DNA from: an uncultured Prevotellaceae bacterium
GTDB taxonomy: Bacteria; Bacteroidota; Bacteroidia; Bacteroidales; Muribaculaceae
Assembly (NCBI GenBank): GCA_946410125.1
Contig: CAMJZF010000005.1
Coordinates: 1 to 47,727 of the forward strand
Length of the DNA: 47,727 bases
Direction: 5' to 3'
Shown: piece by piece, positions 26,890 to 35,714 of the stretch
Position numbering within the stretch: the stretch's first letter is position 1
How the letters are laid out: each line of letters starts with the position of its first letter
Notes under the pieces: generated by a model
Databases searched by the model: none
Told to the model about the DNA's origin: nothing
What the model saw: only the letters and a program-made list of their open reading frames with translations
Program-made: the position numbers and the translations under genes

Positions 26890-26921
26890 CAAAATTACAA
26901 CAATAAGATAAAACAGACAAA
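26890..26921 (-). promoter_or_regulatory. Promoter of the lipid kinase-rlmH operon
   Basis: On the minus strand TTTG (26,918-26,921), a 20-base spacer and TAATTTTG (26,890-26,897). Both boxes match the consensus perfectly. The ATG at 26,885 begins five bases past the -7 box. Confidence 0.9.
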
Positions 26922-26950
26922 TTTTTTAGTAGAGTGTGATAATGCTACAC

Positions 26951-26987
26951 AAAAAAACCACGGCTACTCAGCTCAGAGTTACCGTGG
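26951..26987 (-). terminator. Rho-independent terminator of rpmE2
   Basis: On the minus strand CCACGG and CCGTGG close a hairpin (26,958-26,987) with an inner ACTC/GAGT pairing, followed by seven T residues (26,951-26,957). Confidence 0.9.
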
Positions 26988-27013
26988 CTAATTTTTCAAA
27001 TGCCCAGAAGAGA

Positions 27014-27268
27014 TTATTTCTTCTTGCGGTTGCCGTAACGGCTCAAGAACTTATCAACACGACCAGCGGTGTCAACCAACTTCTGCTTACCGGTAAAGAA
27101 AGGGTGAGAAGTGTTGGTGATCTCAAGCTTTACCAATGGATAAGTCTTTCCATCCACCTCAATAGTCTCCTTGGTGTTGACAGTTGAGCGAGTGATGAAA
27201 ACCTCTTCATTCGACATGTCCTTAAAAACAACTTCGCGATAGTTGTCAGGATGAATACCTTGTTTCAT
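27014..27268 (-). CDS. rpmE2: 50S ribosomal protein L31 type B
   Basis: An 84-residue protein. [17 protein letters not shown] at the start and [21 protein letters not shown] in the second half are diagnostic for L31. It lacks the zinc-binding cysteines of the C+ form, so it is the type B (C-) paralogue that commonly serves in low zinc; whether another L31 exists cannot be seen here. It has its own promoter, structured leader and terminator, so it is a single-gene unit. Confidence 0.97.
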   Translation of the reverse strand: MKQGIHPDNYREVVFKDMSNEEVFITRSTVNTKETIEVDGKTYPLVKLEITNTSHPFFTGKQKLVDTAGRVDKFLSRYGNRKKK

Positions 27269-27300
27269 TTTAAATATATATTTAATTTGTTATACAATAA

Positions 27301-27335
27301 CAGTGTTGGTAAGACACTGGAGGCTTAAAGACCTC
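27301..27335 (-). promoter_or_regulatory. Paired hairpins in the rpmE2 leader
   Basis: CAGTGT (27,301-27,306) pairs with ACACTG (27,314-27,319), and directly beside it GAGG (27,320-27,323) pairs with CCTC (27,332-27,335). Both lie inside the roughly 80-base leader between the promoter and the L31 start. L31 leaders in other phyla bind L31 for feedback control; a similar role here is an inference. Confidence 0.5.
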
Positions 27336-27353
27336 AAAAATTGTAATGGCGCG

Positions 27354-27385
27354 CAAAGGTACAAACATTTTTTCAAATGACCAAA
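27354..27385 (-). promoter_or_regulatory. Promoter of rpmE2
   Basis: On the minus strand TTTG (27,382-27,385), 20 bases, TACCTTTG (27,354-27,361). Perfect boxes with normal spacing. Confidence 0.88.
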
Positions 27386-27498
27386 TTTTTTTGTATCGGT
27401 CTAAGAAATGATGAATTATATAGTACACATTTAATAGATAAACACAAGATAAAAGTTCAAAAAACGATTTATAGTAATGATAAATTTCAAAAAATGAC

Positions 27499-27506
27499 TA
27501 ATTTTG
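27499..27506 (+). promoter_or_regulatory. Promoter -7 box of the glycosidase-like lipoprotein gene
   Basis: TAATTTTG ends eight bases before the ATG at 27,514 and 14 before a second in-frame ATG at 27,520. A leaderless or very short leader is implied. No clear -33 TTTG. Confidence 0.6.
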
Positions 27507-27513
27507 CATTTCA

Positions 27514-30150
27514 ATGCAAATGCGAAAAAAAATATTACCACTTGTGACGTTGTTGCTCACTACAGCAATAGCCAGTGTTCTTGTTTCGTGCAATTACGGC
27601 GACATGAGCAATGAGATGATAGTAGAGAACGATGACTACATCGTTACTGGCGACAGCGTTGTCATGGGTCCTTACCATGCCTACAGCCACGATGGACAGA
27701 GCATTGTTACCAACTACACGTCGCAAAGCGCCGATTCCATTCCCAACGTCATAAAATTCAGGCTAACAATAGGCAGCCGCGACATAGAATTACTCCCGGC
27801 ACACTATCACTACATTGATTTAGAAAACACCTTTGACACGCTCACATTCCAAGCCTTCAAGCCCGACAGCCTAAAGCTTAAAGCCACTCACAACATCACC
27901 ATTCCCAACTCACTGAAACTGAAAATCGACCTTAGTGAGCTCACAAAATCCATAACCAATAAAGGTCATTTCGTCACACCCACCCGCGACACTATCTATC
28001 GCCAGGACTTTGAGCAGTCACTGATAGAGATGCATATAGACCCAGGAAATCCCGATCTCGCTTTCAAGACCAGAATAAGCCATCCATCGAGAGAAGACGG
28101 GATTAGTGAAATACAGCTACAGCTTCGCACCATATTCTCACACCGCAACAAGAGTTACACCAACTGGAAAATGAGTGACGAAGGCCAGACATGGACCCCA
28201 CGCTTCAACTCAAAACAGCCAATACTCAATGCGCTGTACAACATGTCGATGCAGCAGGTAATGCCCCCAAACGCCAGCCGTTACTCATCGCTGGTAGCCG
28301 GCGAGTGCTATGCCATAGCCTTGTCGCTTGCCTATTTGCAGCCTCAGCAATCGATGGAACGCCTTAAGTCGATGGTAACCGACAGTGTGATAAGCCTTGA
28401 ACCCGGCAACAGAAGCTATCCCTCACTCGTGAACGACCTGATATGGTCGCAGGCGGCATGGAGTGTGTATTGTGCCACTGCCGACAAGACCTGGCTTATT
28501 TACAGCTACAAAGTAATCGTTAACAGTTTAAATCAAGTCAAGGACATAATGCTCAACCCTCAAACAGGCCTATACCATGCCATGAGCCCTTACATTAGCA
28601 GCCAAACGTGGCAATATTATCCATCCTGGATGAGTACCAGCGATGCCTTTGAGACGATTCCATTAGTTGGCAACGCAATAATGGAGCACACCTACAGGCT
28701 TTTAGGGCTTATTGCCGATGAATTTGAGCAAAACGTTGATTACGACACAGCAGCCGACCATATAAAAGATGCCATCAATCACAGGCTGTGGAATGAGAAC
28801 AACGAGTACTACACACAATATCTTTATGGCGGAGTGAGCTATTTCATGTCGCCCTGCATTGACAATCTGGGACAAGGCCTGAGTATCCTGTGGGACATAG
28901 CCGACGACGACCGCGCCGAATCGTTAATTAAGAAAACCCCGTTGAGCAACTTTGGCGTTCCACTACTCTACCCCAATCGCGTCAACGCAGGGACTGGCAT
29001 CAACAACACTGTAGTTCCCATGATACAGGCCATCTGGAACCTGGCAGCCGCCAAAACCGGCAACATGAACATCCTGCGCCGTGGCATGGGGGCCTTAATA
29101 GCGCAACAAGCCCTCGCCGCCTCCTGCGCCACAAGCTGCAACGCCACAACCGGCGAGCTACTTAGCGGCAATGGTCATGGCAATGCCGCCGGCAATATCG
29201 CGATGATCCTGCGAGTTCTTGCCGGCATGAACTTCCTCCCCAACGGCATTGAATTCAACCCGAAAGTACCCGTATGTTTTGCCGGGACAAAACACATAAG
29301 CCAGTTCCACTACCGCGATGCCGTGCTCGACATCACAATTAAGGGGACCGGAGATGATATGGACAAAATCACACTTGATGGCAAAGTCCTTGCCACCAAC
29401 TTCATAGAAGGTTCACTCAAAGGCAATCACAAGATTGTAATAGAGATGAATGATAGATATTCGGGCTCGGGAGCTGCCACTCAAGCAGCAAAAATGAAAC
29501 TTCTACCCGAAGAGCCCAAATGGCTTTGGGACGGCTATTATGGCACAAACTTCACTTATAGCAGCCAACTTGGCTACCGTATCTTCATAAACGGCGAAGC
29601 CACCTACGCGATGCGCGACTCGGTGCTTGGCACCCGCGACACTGTAACCTATCGCAGCTACAGCATCGTAGCCATTAACCGATATGGTCACAGCTTTATA
29701 TCAAAACCACACTACATAACCACCAGCGCACAATGTTACCCCTTCATAAAGCATGCTCCATCGCTTGCCACGACCATGCCGGCATTGAACACATTGAGCC
29801 ATCACCCCATCACCCTTGCCGATGACACGACATGGGTAGAAATTCCAGTGCACACCAACGAGGCAGGAGATTACATACTGGATGTGCTGTACGGTAACGG
29901 CAATGGAGCACCATCGATGTGGTCGCCATGCGACATGCTAAAAATAATTGCCAACGGTCACAGCCAGGGAGTTGTGTCGACTCCGCAATTAGGCGTGAAC
30001 CAGTGGCTTACAATGCAGTACAGCAGTCATTTGAACATTAAGCTCTTAAAGGGCAACAATGTCATTAAGTTATGCCGCCTAAGGCCAGGGGCATCATCAG
30101 TTGGCGATGACATGATAATTCTTGACCACATAAGACTTATAAAGAGATAA
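27514..30150 (+). CDS. Lipoprotein with six-hairpin glycosidase-like domain and C-terminal carbohydrate-binding-like domain
   Basis: An 878-residue protein with a lipoprotein signal peptide (lipobox LVSC, C26), so it is probably outer-membrane or periplasmic. Residues about 35-210 look like an N-terminal beta domain. Residues about 235-600 have the helical-toroid pattern of six-hairpin glycosidases (MGH1/trehalase-like), with NHRLWNENNEYYTQY and DAFETIPLVGNAIM. After an FN3-like stretch, the last 130 residues end NIKLLKGNNVIKL and ILDHIRLIKR, resembling CBM6/CBM35 modules. I cannot assign a substrate or catalytic acids. The two-component gene starts 37 bases after its stop, so the pair probably works together. 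The ATG at 27,520 is an equally possible start. Confidence 0.7.
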   Translation: MQMRKKILPLVTLLLTTAIASVLVSCNYGDMSNEMIVENDDYIVTGDSVVMGPYHAYSHDGQSIVTNYTSQSADSIPNVIKFRLTIGSRDIELLPAHYHYIDLENTFDTLTFQAFKPDSLKLKATHNITIPNSLKLKIDLSELTKSITNKGHFVTPTRDTIYRQDFEQSLIEMHIDPGNPDLAFKTRISHPSREDGISEIQLQLRTIFSHRNKSYTNWKMSDEGQTWTPRFNSKQPILNALYNMSMQQVMPPNASRYSSLVAGECYAIALSLAYLQPQQSMERLKSMVTDSVISLEPGNRSYPSLVNDLIWSQAAWSVYCATADKTWLIYSYKVIVNSLNQVKDIMLNPQTGLYHAMSPYISSQTWQYYPSWMSTSDAFETIPLVGNAIMEHTYRLLGLIADEFEQNVDYDTAADHIKDAINHRLWNENNEYYTQYLYGGVSYFMSPCIDNLGQGLSILWDIADDDRAESLIKKTPLSNFGVPLLYPNRVNAGTGINNTVVPMIQAIWNLAAAKTGNMNILRRGMGALIAQQALAASCATSCNATTGELLSGNGHGNAAGNIAMILRVLAGMNFLPNGIEFNPKVPVCFAGTKHISQFHYRDAVLDITIKGTGDDMDKITLDGKVLATNFIEGSLKGNHKIVIEMNDRYSGSGAATQAAKMKLLPEEPKWLWDGYYGTNFTYSSQLGYRIFINGEATYAMRDSVLGTRDTVTYRSYSIVAINRYGHSFISKPHYITTSAQCYPFIKHAPSLATTMPALNTLSHHPITLADDTTWVEIPVHTNEAGDYILDVLYGNGNGAPSMWSPCDMLKIIANGHSQGVVSTPQLGVNQWLTMQYSSHLNIKLLKGNNVIKLCRLRPGASSVGDDMIILDHIRLIKR

Positions 30151-30187
30151 GCATATCCCCAGACACTATTTCATATTAAATATAAAC

Positions 30188-32959
30188 ATGAGAATAATGC
30201 CCAAATCATATAAATACCTGCTCCTATCCATTTCATGCCTGACAATACTGTCGATAGCGGGCATCATGACTTCTTGCTCCAAGAATAACACCAACCAGCG
30301 GGAAAAAGAGCTGGTAAATGCCGACAGTATCATGGAGGTTGCCTATCGCTACTATGACCAAGCGAAATTCAACAAGTCGATAGACACCTGCCGTGCAGCA
30401 ATGAAGATTTATAAGAATGCAGGCGACTCATCGTCACTTAGCGACTGTTATTCCCACATGTCGGCTTGCTTTCAACGAATAAGCATCAACGACTCGGCCC
30501 TGAACTACGGCTTTACGGGACTTAGGATTGATGAGAGGTTAAAAGATAAAGATCGCTTAAGCTCCACCTACAACAACCTTGCGGCTATCTACCTGAGCAT
30601 AGAATGCCCTCGCGAAGCAAAAACCTTCATCAACAAAGCCATTGATTATGAACTGTCGATAAAGCCCGAACATCCCAACAAATTGTCAATAAGATATGGA
30701 ATAGCAGCCGAGGTATATCTCAAGTTGAACAATACCGACTCGGCATTAATGTACATTTCCAAATCATTTGCCATTGATTCGGCAGCAGCCGATACAGTTC
30801 ACATGGCGCGCCGCTTAGCAGTCATGGGAGACATCTATACCGCAAGAGGTCAAAAAGATGATGCCCTAAAAAGCTACAACCAAGCCATTGAGCAACTCAC
30901 GGCTACAGGTGACAAATATTCGCTAATGATTACCTACAAGAACCTGGGTGCGCTGCATGAAAAGTCGGGCAACCCATCAAAGGCCCTCGAGTGCCTTGAG
31001 AAGAGCACCGAGATTGCCAGGGAGTGCAACGCCCGACGCATCTTACAACAAAACTATTTCATGATGGCCACATTGCTCAAAGGAAGCAATCAAGGCAAAG
31101 CCTTTGATTACCTTAGCAAGAGCAATAACCTGAAAGACAGCATCTACTATGATGCCACAAGCGACCTCACCTCGCACTATGCCATGATGCTTGAGTCACA
31201 GCAAAAACAAATCACCATTGAAGAGCAGCAACACTCGCTCACCACGCAACGACTCATCATCATTGCAACCTCGATTGCCGTGCTGCTTCTCTTGCTGGTT
31301 AGTGCCGCACTTTTCTTCATTAACCTGCTGAGGATGCGCGCCCAGCGTGCCGAGAAAAACGCAGAGCAGATGAAAGACCTGTTCTTCACCAATGTCACCC
31401 ATGAGTTCCGCACCCCCCTGACAGTTATACTTGGCGAAACCGAAGCACTTAGGACACAAGACACGTCAAACGACAACCAGCCACGTTATAATGCCATCAT
31501 CAATCAAGGCAATCACATGATGGAGCTTGTTAACCAGTTATTAAGCATCTCAAAAGTGAGAAGTGCCATTGGCTCACTTGAATGGCACCACGGTGACATC
31601 GCAATGATGGCAAAGATGATAATTGAGAACATGAAGCTCAATGCCGAGGCTCAGGACAAGACCATTGAGTTCTCAAGCGACGGGAAAGACTACAACATTG
31701 ACTTTGTGCCCGAATATTGCCACAGCATAATGACAAACCTCATAGCCAACTCGCTGAAATTCACAGACGAAGGCGGGGTAATAAAAGTGGACATTTCACG
31801 GACAAAGAACAAAGCCATACTCACAATTAGCGACAATGGATGCGGCATCAAGTCAAAAGACCTGCCACACATTTTTGAACTATTCTATCAAGGCGATACT
31901 GAGAAGTCGAGCATAGGAACCGGCATTGGTCTCTCCCTTGTGAAGCAGATGACCGAAGCCATGAACGGTTCCATTGATGTAAAGAGCGAAGAAGGACTTG
32001 GAACCACATTCGTCATTAACATACCTGTGCGTCACGATAATGGAGGTTATCCTCAATGGGTGCCAAAAATCTTGTCACAGCCCCACCCTGCCACAGTACA
32101 AAATGAAGATGCTGACGGAATTGAAGACCATGAGCTTCCCGACAGCGGTGAGAAACCCATAGCCCTGATTGTTGACGACAACGATGACGTGGCAATGTAT
32201 ATAAAACATGTGCTTGACGGGAAATATGATATAGTGAGGGCATCGAATGGCAATGATGGCCTGAGCAAAGCGAGAGAAATCATTCCCGACATTATTATCA
32301 CCGACTTAATGATGCCTGTGATTGACGGTTATGAAATGTGTCGCCAAATCAGAGCCGATGAGCTTCTCAACCATATCCCCATCATCATTGTTACCGCCCG
32401 CAGCAGCGACAAGGACCGACTTGAAGCTCTCGCCGTTGGTGCCGATGCTTTTCTTGTGAAGCCATTCAACAATGAGGAATTGAAGGCACTTGTCGAGAAC
32501 CTGCTCAACAGCAGGCAGTTGCTACGTGAAAAATTCCAAGTCAAGCTCAACTCTCCCATAGATGAGCCTGTATTAGAACCGATGATTGAGAATACCCTTC
32601 AGTCACCCACCATAGCTGTAATCAGCCAAAAGAATACCGCCTTTATTGAGAAAGTAAAAGCTGTGATTAGCAAGAACATTGACAACAGCGATATGAATTC
32701 CACATTCATCGCCGACAAGATGAACCTGAGCCAACGCCAGCTAAACCGCAAGGTTAAGAGCGTGATAGGCATTGACACCGCCAGCTACATTCGCGAAGTG
32801 AGGATTTCGGTTGCCAAAGACATGCTCATCAATACCGATGACCCAGTAACCGAGATTGCCGAGAAATGTGGTTTTGATTCAAGCAGCTACTTCTCTAAAA
32901 TCTTTAAACAGGAGACACACTGCACTCCCACAGAATACAGAAAGAAACAAAGCGAGTAA
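30188..32959 (+). CDS. TPR-containing hybrid two-component sensor/regulator
   Basis: A 923-residue one-protein signalling system. Residues 1-30 form a signal peptide with a lipobox-like IMTSC (C30). TPR-type repeats span about 45-320. A membrane helix lies at 355-382. The kinase has the H-box FTNVTHEFRTP (H405), N-box NLIANSLKF, DNGCGIK (549-555) and GTGIGLSL (577-584). The receiver has acidic DD (663-664), the phospho-acceptor D706 in TDLMMP, and K758. An AraC-type DNA-binding domain fills about 835-920. The architecture is like Bacteroides HTCS regulators, but with a TPR sensor in place of beta-propeller repeats. It probably controls the upstream lipoprotein gene and others; the ligand is unknown. 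Alternative starts are ATG 30,188 or 30,197. Confidence 0.92.
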   Translation: MRIMPKSYKYLLLSISCLTILSIAGIMTSCSKNNTNQREKELVNADSIMEVAYRYYDQAKFNKSIDTCRAAMKIYKNAGDSSSLSDCYSHMSACFQRISINDSALNYGFTGLRIDERLKDKDRLSSTYNNLAAIYLSIECPREAKTFINKAIDYELSIKPEHPNKLSIRYGIAAEVYLKLNNTDSALMYISKSFAIDSAAADTVHMARRLAVMGDIYTARGQKDDALKSYNQAIEQLTATGDKYSLMITYKNLGALHEKSGNPSKALECLEKSTEIARECNARRILQQNYFMMATLLKGSNQGKAFDYLSKSNNLKDSIYYDATSDLTSHYAMMLESQQKQITIEEQQHSLTTQRLIIIATSIAVLLLLLVSAALFFINLLRMRAQRAEKNAEQMKDLFFTNVTHEFRTPLTVILGETEALRTQDTSNDNQPRYNAIINQGNHMMELVNQLLSISKVRSAIGSLEWHHGDIAMMAKMIIENMKLNAEAQDKTIEFSSDGKDYNIDFVPEYCHSIMTNLIANSLKFTDEGGVIKVDISRTKNKAILTISDNGCGIKSKDLPHIFELFYQGDTEKSSIGTGIGLSLVKQMTEAMNGSIDVKSEEGLGTTFVINIPVRHDNGGYPQWVPKILSQPHPATVQNEDADGIEDHELPDSGEKPIALIVDDNDDVAMYIKHVLDGKYDIVRASNGNDGLSKAREIIPDIIITDLMMPVIDGYEMCRQIRADELLNHIPIIIVTARSSDKDRLEALAVGADAFLVKPFNNEELKALVENLLNSRQLLREKFQVKLNSPIDEPVLEPMIENTLQSPTIAVISQKNTAFIEKVKAVISKNIDNSDMNSTFIADKMNLSQRQLNRKVKSVIGIDTASYIREVRISVAKDMLINTDDPVTEIAEKCGFDSSSYFSKIFKQETHCTPTEYRKKQSE

Positions 32960-32981
32960 CCAATTAGGGGTTAATGAAAAA

Positions 32982-33012
32982 CACCATGCGTCAACTACAC
33001 ATGGTGCTTTTT
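32982..33012. terminator. Bidirectional rho-independent terminator
   Basis: CACCATG (32,982-32,988) pairs with CATGGTG (33,000-33,006), followed by CTTTTT on the plus strand. A run of five A residues precedes it, so it can also stop the minus-strand lipoprotein gene ending at 33,037. Confidence 0.85.
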
Positions 33013-33036
33013 GTTGTTGTGAGACACATGAGGTTT

Positions 33037-33693
33037 TCACTTGTGAGCCTCGGCTTTGCGTGTTGCTACTTCCTTGTCGATTTGTGATAAAGTAGCCCGA
33101 AGTTTCGACAATAGGTTGTCAAACACCTTTCGGTCAATTGCCACACAAGAATCGAAGTTCTTATCGTAGAAATTGATAGCTTCGGTATTGCCTTCGAGCA
33201 CCTTCTCAAACTCTTCATAAGAAATTTTCTTGTTGATAAAATCCTGTGCGGCTTTTCTTGCAGAACCATCGGTAATCTTATACAACATGAAATTAGGAGT
33301 GTTGAACTTAGATAGTTCTTCATAGACAGGCTCCTGTCCCATGCCATCGATAGATGTAACGTCATCTCCTGTAGAAATTACAGCACCCACACCGTTGCTG
33401 TCGTCGGGAGGAGCAGCTTCGCCTTCATCCGATTCACAAGCCTCGCCGTTACCCTCATTCTCGGCAATGTAGCGATGTGTTTTCTCAAACTCGGAAAACA
33501 CTGGGTAGAAACGAGCTGTAGAATAATTCTCGAATGCTTTATTATAGGCCTCGGCATCGTCTTCCGACTCGATGAAACTCACCTTAGGCTCGTCGCTTTG
33601 GTTATCAATATAGATATAACCAGGACCCTTGTTGCAGCCTGTAACGGCAACCATCACAAGAAGCGCCATGAACAGTAAATTGTATTTTTTCAT
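33037..33693 (-). CDS. Hypothetical lipoprotein
   Basis: A 218-residue protein of unknown function. It has a lipoprotein signal peptide with lipobox VTGC (C20). The middle (about 78-120) is acidic and low in complexity (GEACESDEGEAAPPDD). The C-terminal third is helical and charged (TLSQIDKEVATRKAEAHK). No known domain is recognised. It has its own promoter and shares the terminator with the sensor gene facing it. Confidence 0.8.
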   Translation of the reverse strand: MKKYNLLFMALLVMVAVTGCNKGPGYIYIDNQSDEPKVSFIESEDDAEAYNKAFENYSTARFYPVFSEFEKTHRYIAENEGNGEACESDEGEAAPPDDSNGVGAVISTGDDVTSIDGMGQEPVYEELSKFNTPNFMLYKITDGSARKAAQDFINKKISYEEFEKVLEGNTEAINFYDKNFDSCVAIDRKVFDNLLSKLRATLSQIDKEVATRKAEAHK

Positions 33694-33727
33694 AATATAA
33701 AAATGTCGTTAAACAAAAATTCGCTTG

Positions 33728-33735
33728 CAAAGATA
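33728..33735 (-). promoter_or_regulatory. Promoter -7 box of the hypothetical lipoprotein gene
   Basis: TATCTTTG on the minus strand, about 35 bases before the ATG at 33,693. It is preceded by TAATAACTAAAAACTTTTA, a relative of the promoter-linked repeat seen before the licD-like gene and ybaK. Confidence 0.6.
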
Positions 33736-33766
33736 ATAAAAGTTTTTAGTTATTAGCACTTTGCTA

Positions 33767-34423
33767 TTAGTTTTTTGTACTTTGCGTTGTATTAATTTTC
33801 ACAATCTTCTTGAGATAAGAAGGGCTGAGTTCATTGACAAAACGGTCGAAAATGATTCTCGACGCCAAAGTTCCGCGGTTGATAGCATCGAGGGTGATGC
33901 GGTCAAGGGAATCGACGAGAATGCTGTCTTGAGTCACAAACTCGCGCTCTTTTTGAATGTTCACAATCGAATCGGGAGAGGCAAGTGCGAGATACTGGTT
34001 GTGGAGCCCCCTGCGCGATGCCTGTAAATGCATGCGCGATTTCAAGAAGCTGAAGTATTCATGATTCAGCTCACCGGCAGTCACCACAACACCTTTATCG
34101 GTAATAGAAATTTCCGTTTCACCCTTTTCAAGAACAAAGAAAAATGGGATAGTGTCGTTGTCAAACCTGAGAAATGCCACACAAGGGCACTCGATTTGTC
34201 CCTCAAAAACGAAAGCACCGCTCGCACTGTCTAATCCCACCGATGCTACATGATAGACTCTATCGTAGGCATCCTCAAACAAAAGCAGAGACACGCTATC
34301 GGTGTGCAGTGACGGCTCTATCGTGCAACTAACCTTATAGTGAGTGTCATCAAGCCTCTCGACGCAACTTGTCGAAAAGCCAAGCAATAAAGAAATCAAT
34401 AGAAAATGCAATAAATATTTCAT
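33767..34423 (-). CDS. DUF4369-type lipoprotein
   Basis: A 218-residue lipoprotein (lipobox STSC, C20). The N-terminal half has the beta pattern of the DUF4369 domain found before thioredoxin-like domains in Bacteroidetes (FVFEGQIECPCVAFLRFDND, about 71-90). Here no thioredoxin domain follows; the C-terminal half is helical. The role of the domain is unknown. The start lies nine bases after the MscS stop, so both are on one transcript. Confidence 0.75.
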   Translation of the reverse strand: MKYLLHFLLISLLLGFSTSCVERLDDTHYKVSCTIEPSLHTDSVSLLLFEDAYDRVYHVASVGLDSASGAFVFEGQIECPCVAFLRFDNDTIPFFFVLEKGETEISITDKGVVVTAGELNHEYFSFLKSRMHLQASRRGLHNQYLALASPDSIVNIQKEREFVTQDSILVDSLDRITLDAINRGTLASRIIFDRFVNELSPSYLKKIVKINTTQSTKN

Positions 34424-34432
34424 GCTATAAAT

Positions 34433-35566
34433 TTACTTGTCTAAATGAACGTCCATCTGTGGGAATGGGAAGTGAATGCCATTACTTGGCAACTGCTTGT
34501 AAATAGCCTCGTTAACACCATAAAAGACACCCCAATAGTTTTCGAAAGTGGTCCACGCCCTCACCACAAGGATGACTGAGCTGTCACTCATTTCCTCGAC
34601 CCATACCGTGGGAGTGTAATCAATCTTAAACATCTTATCATCAATCTCATGACGATGTTCCTCACGCCATTCAGCAGCTTTGGCCTGCAACTGCTTGTGA
34701 CGACGCATCAAGCGATTATACCAAGTGGATTTCTCTTTTTCTTCTTTTTCATTTTCATTATCCGCAACCTTTTGAGAAAGAGATTTCGCTTCATGCTCGG
34801 TGCCATGGACAAGAACTCTTTCATCAGAGTTGAGAATATCGATAATGACCTTGCGCGCGATGTCAACATCGTCGCCATAACTGATACTCACCCTCCACTC
34901 AAGCCTCCGGGCATGTTCACGAGAATAGTTGTTGACAGTGCCGTTTGAAAGCCCACCGTTAGGAATAATTATCGACTCATTATTATAGGTTGTGATAATC
35001 GTGTGGAAAATCTGTATTTCCTTGACAAAACCCTTATGGGTCTCAAACTCGATATAATCGCCCACACGATAAGGCTTGAGGAGCAAAATGAGCACACCAC
35101 CGGCAAAGTTCTGCAATGTGCCACTGAATGCCATGCCAATGGCGATACCAGCCGAGGCAAAGATAGCGATGAAGGAGCTTGTCTCAATGCCCATGATGCT
35201 GATGACAACAATGACAAGGATAAAGAGGAACGTTATCTTGAACAGACTTAGGAGAAATGTGGTGAGAGAACGATCAACGTCACGCCCTATCATCAAGGTA
35301 CGCAGCAGGTTGTGAATCTTATTAATGATAAAACGACCTGCCACAAACACAGCAACCGCAGCCAAGATGCGAAGGCCTAAAGTTACACCTGTGTCGGTGA
35401 GCTTAGAGATAACATCGCTCCAGTCGAAATTCTTTATATCCTGTTGCAGCTTCTCGGGTGTGATAGAAGACAAAGAGTCGGGAAGTGCCGAGAACTTCTT
35501 TGTAACCTTTGCTAGAGAATCGGCTACTGCTGAATGAGATTGCAATAATATCGATAATAAAGTCAT
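34433..35566 (-). CDS. MscS-family mechanosensitive channel with a charged insertion
   Basis: A 377-residue channel. I start it at the ATG at 35,566; the open frame extends 106 codons further, but that part runs into the divergent gene's promoter. Three membrane helices lie at about 62-82, 105-127 and 131-163. The pore helix SAGIAIGMAFSGTLQNFAGG (138-157) and KPYRVGDYIE (164-173) are classic MscS. Between DERVL (248-252) and TPTVWVEE (318-325), where most family members have about ten residues, lies a segment of some 60 charged, coiled-coil-like residues. It protects against osmotic downshock. Co-transcribed with the DUF4369 gene. Confidence 0.9.
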   Translation of the reverse strand: MTLLSILLQSHSAVADSLAKVTKKFSALPDSLSSITPEKLQQDIKNFDWSDVISKLTDTGVTLGLRILAAVAVFVAGRFIINKIHNLLRTLMIGRDVDRSLTTFLLSLFKITFLFILVIVVISIMGIETSSFIAIFASAGIAIGMAFSGTLQNFAGGVLILLLKPYRVGDYIEFETHKGFVKEIQIFHTIITTYNNESIIIPNGGLSNGTVNNYSREHARRLEWRVSISYGDDVDIARKVIIDILNSDERVLVHGTEHEAKSLSQKVADNENEKEEKEKSTWYNRLMRRHKQLQAKAAEWREEHRHEIDDKMFKIDYTPTVWVEEMSDSSVILVVRAWTTFENYWGVFYGVNEAIYKQLPSNGIHFPFPQMDVHLDK

Positions 35567-35682
35567 TTTAACGTATTTCTTTTTAAGCCACAAAAATAAC
35601 ACATTCTTGCCAACAAACGAACAAAGAAGGCAAAATTTATCTAAAAATATTAAAACTATGCACTCGTTGATGGTTTTGATAG

Positions 35683-35690
35683 TAACTTTG
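35683..35690 (+). promoter_or_regulatory. Promoter -7 box of the TPR protein gene
   Basis: TAACTTTG, with a predicted start about 19 bases before the ATG at 35,715. It lies inside the longer open frame and so argues for the shorter protein. Confidence 0.5.
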
Positions 35691-35714
35691 TCACTGTTAA
35701 TCACATTTTTCATA

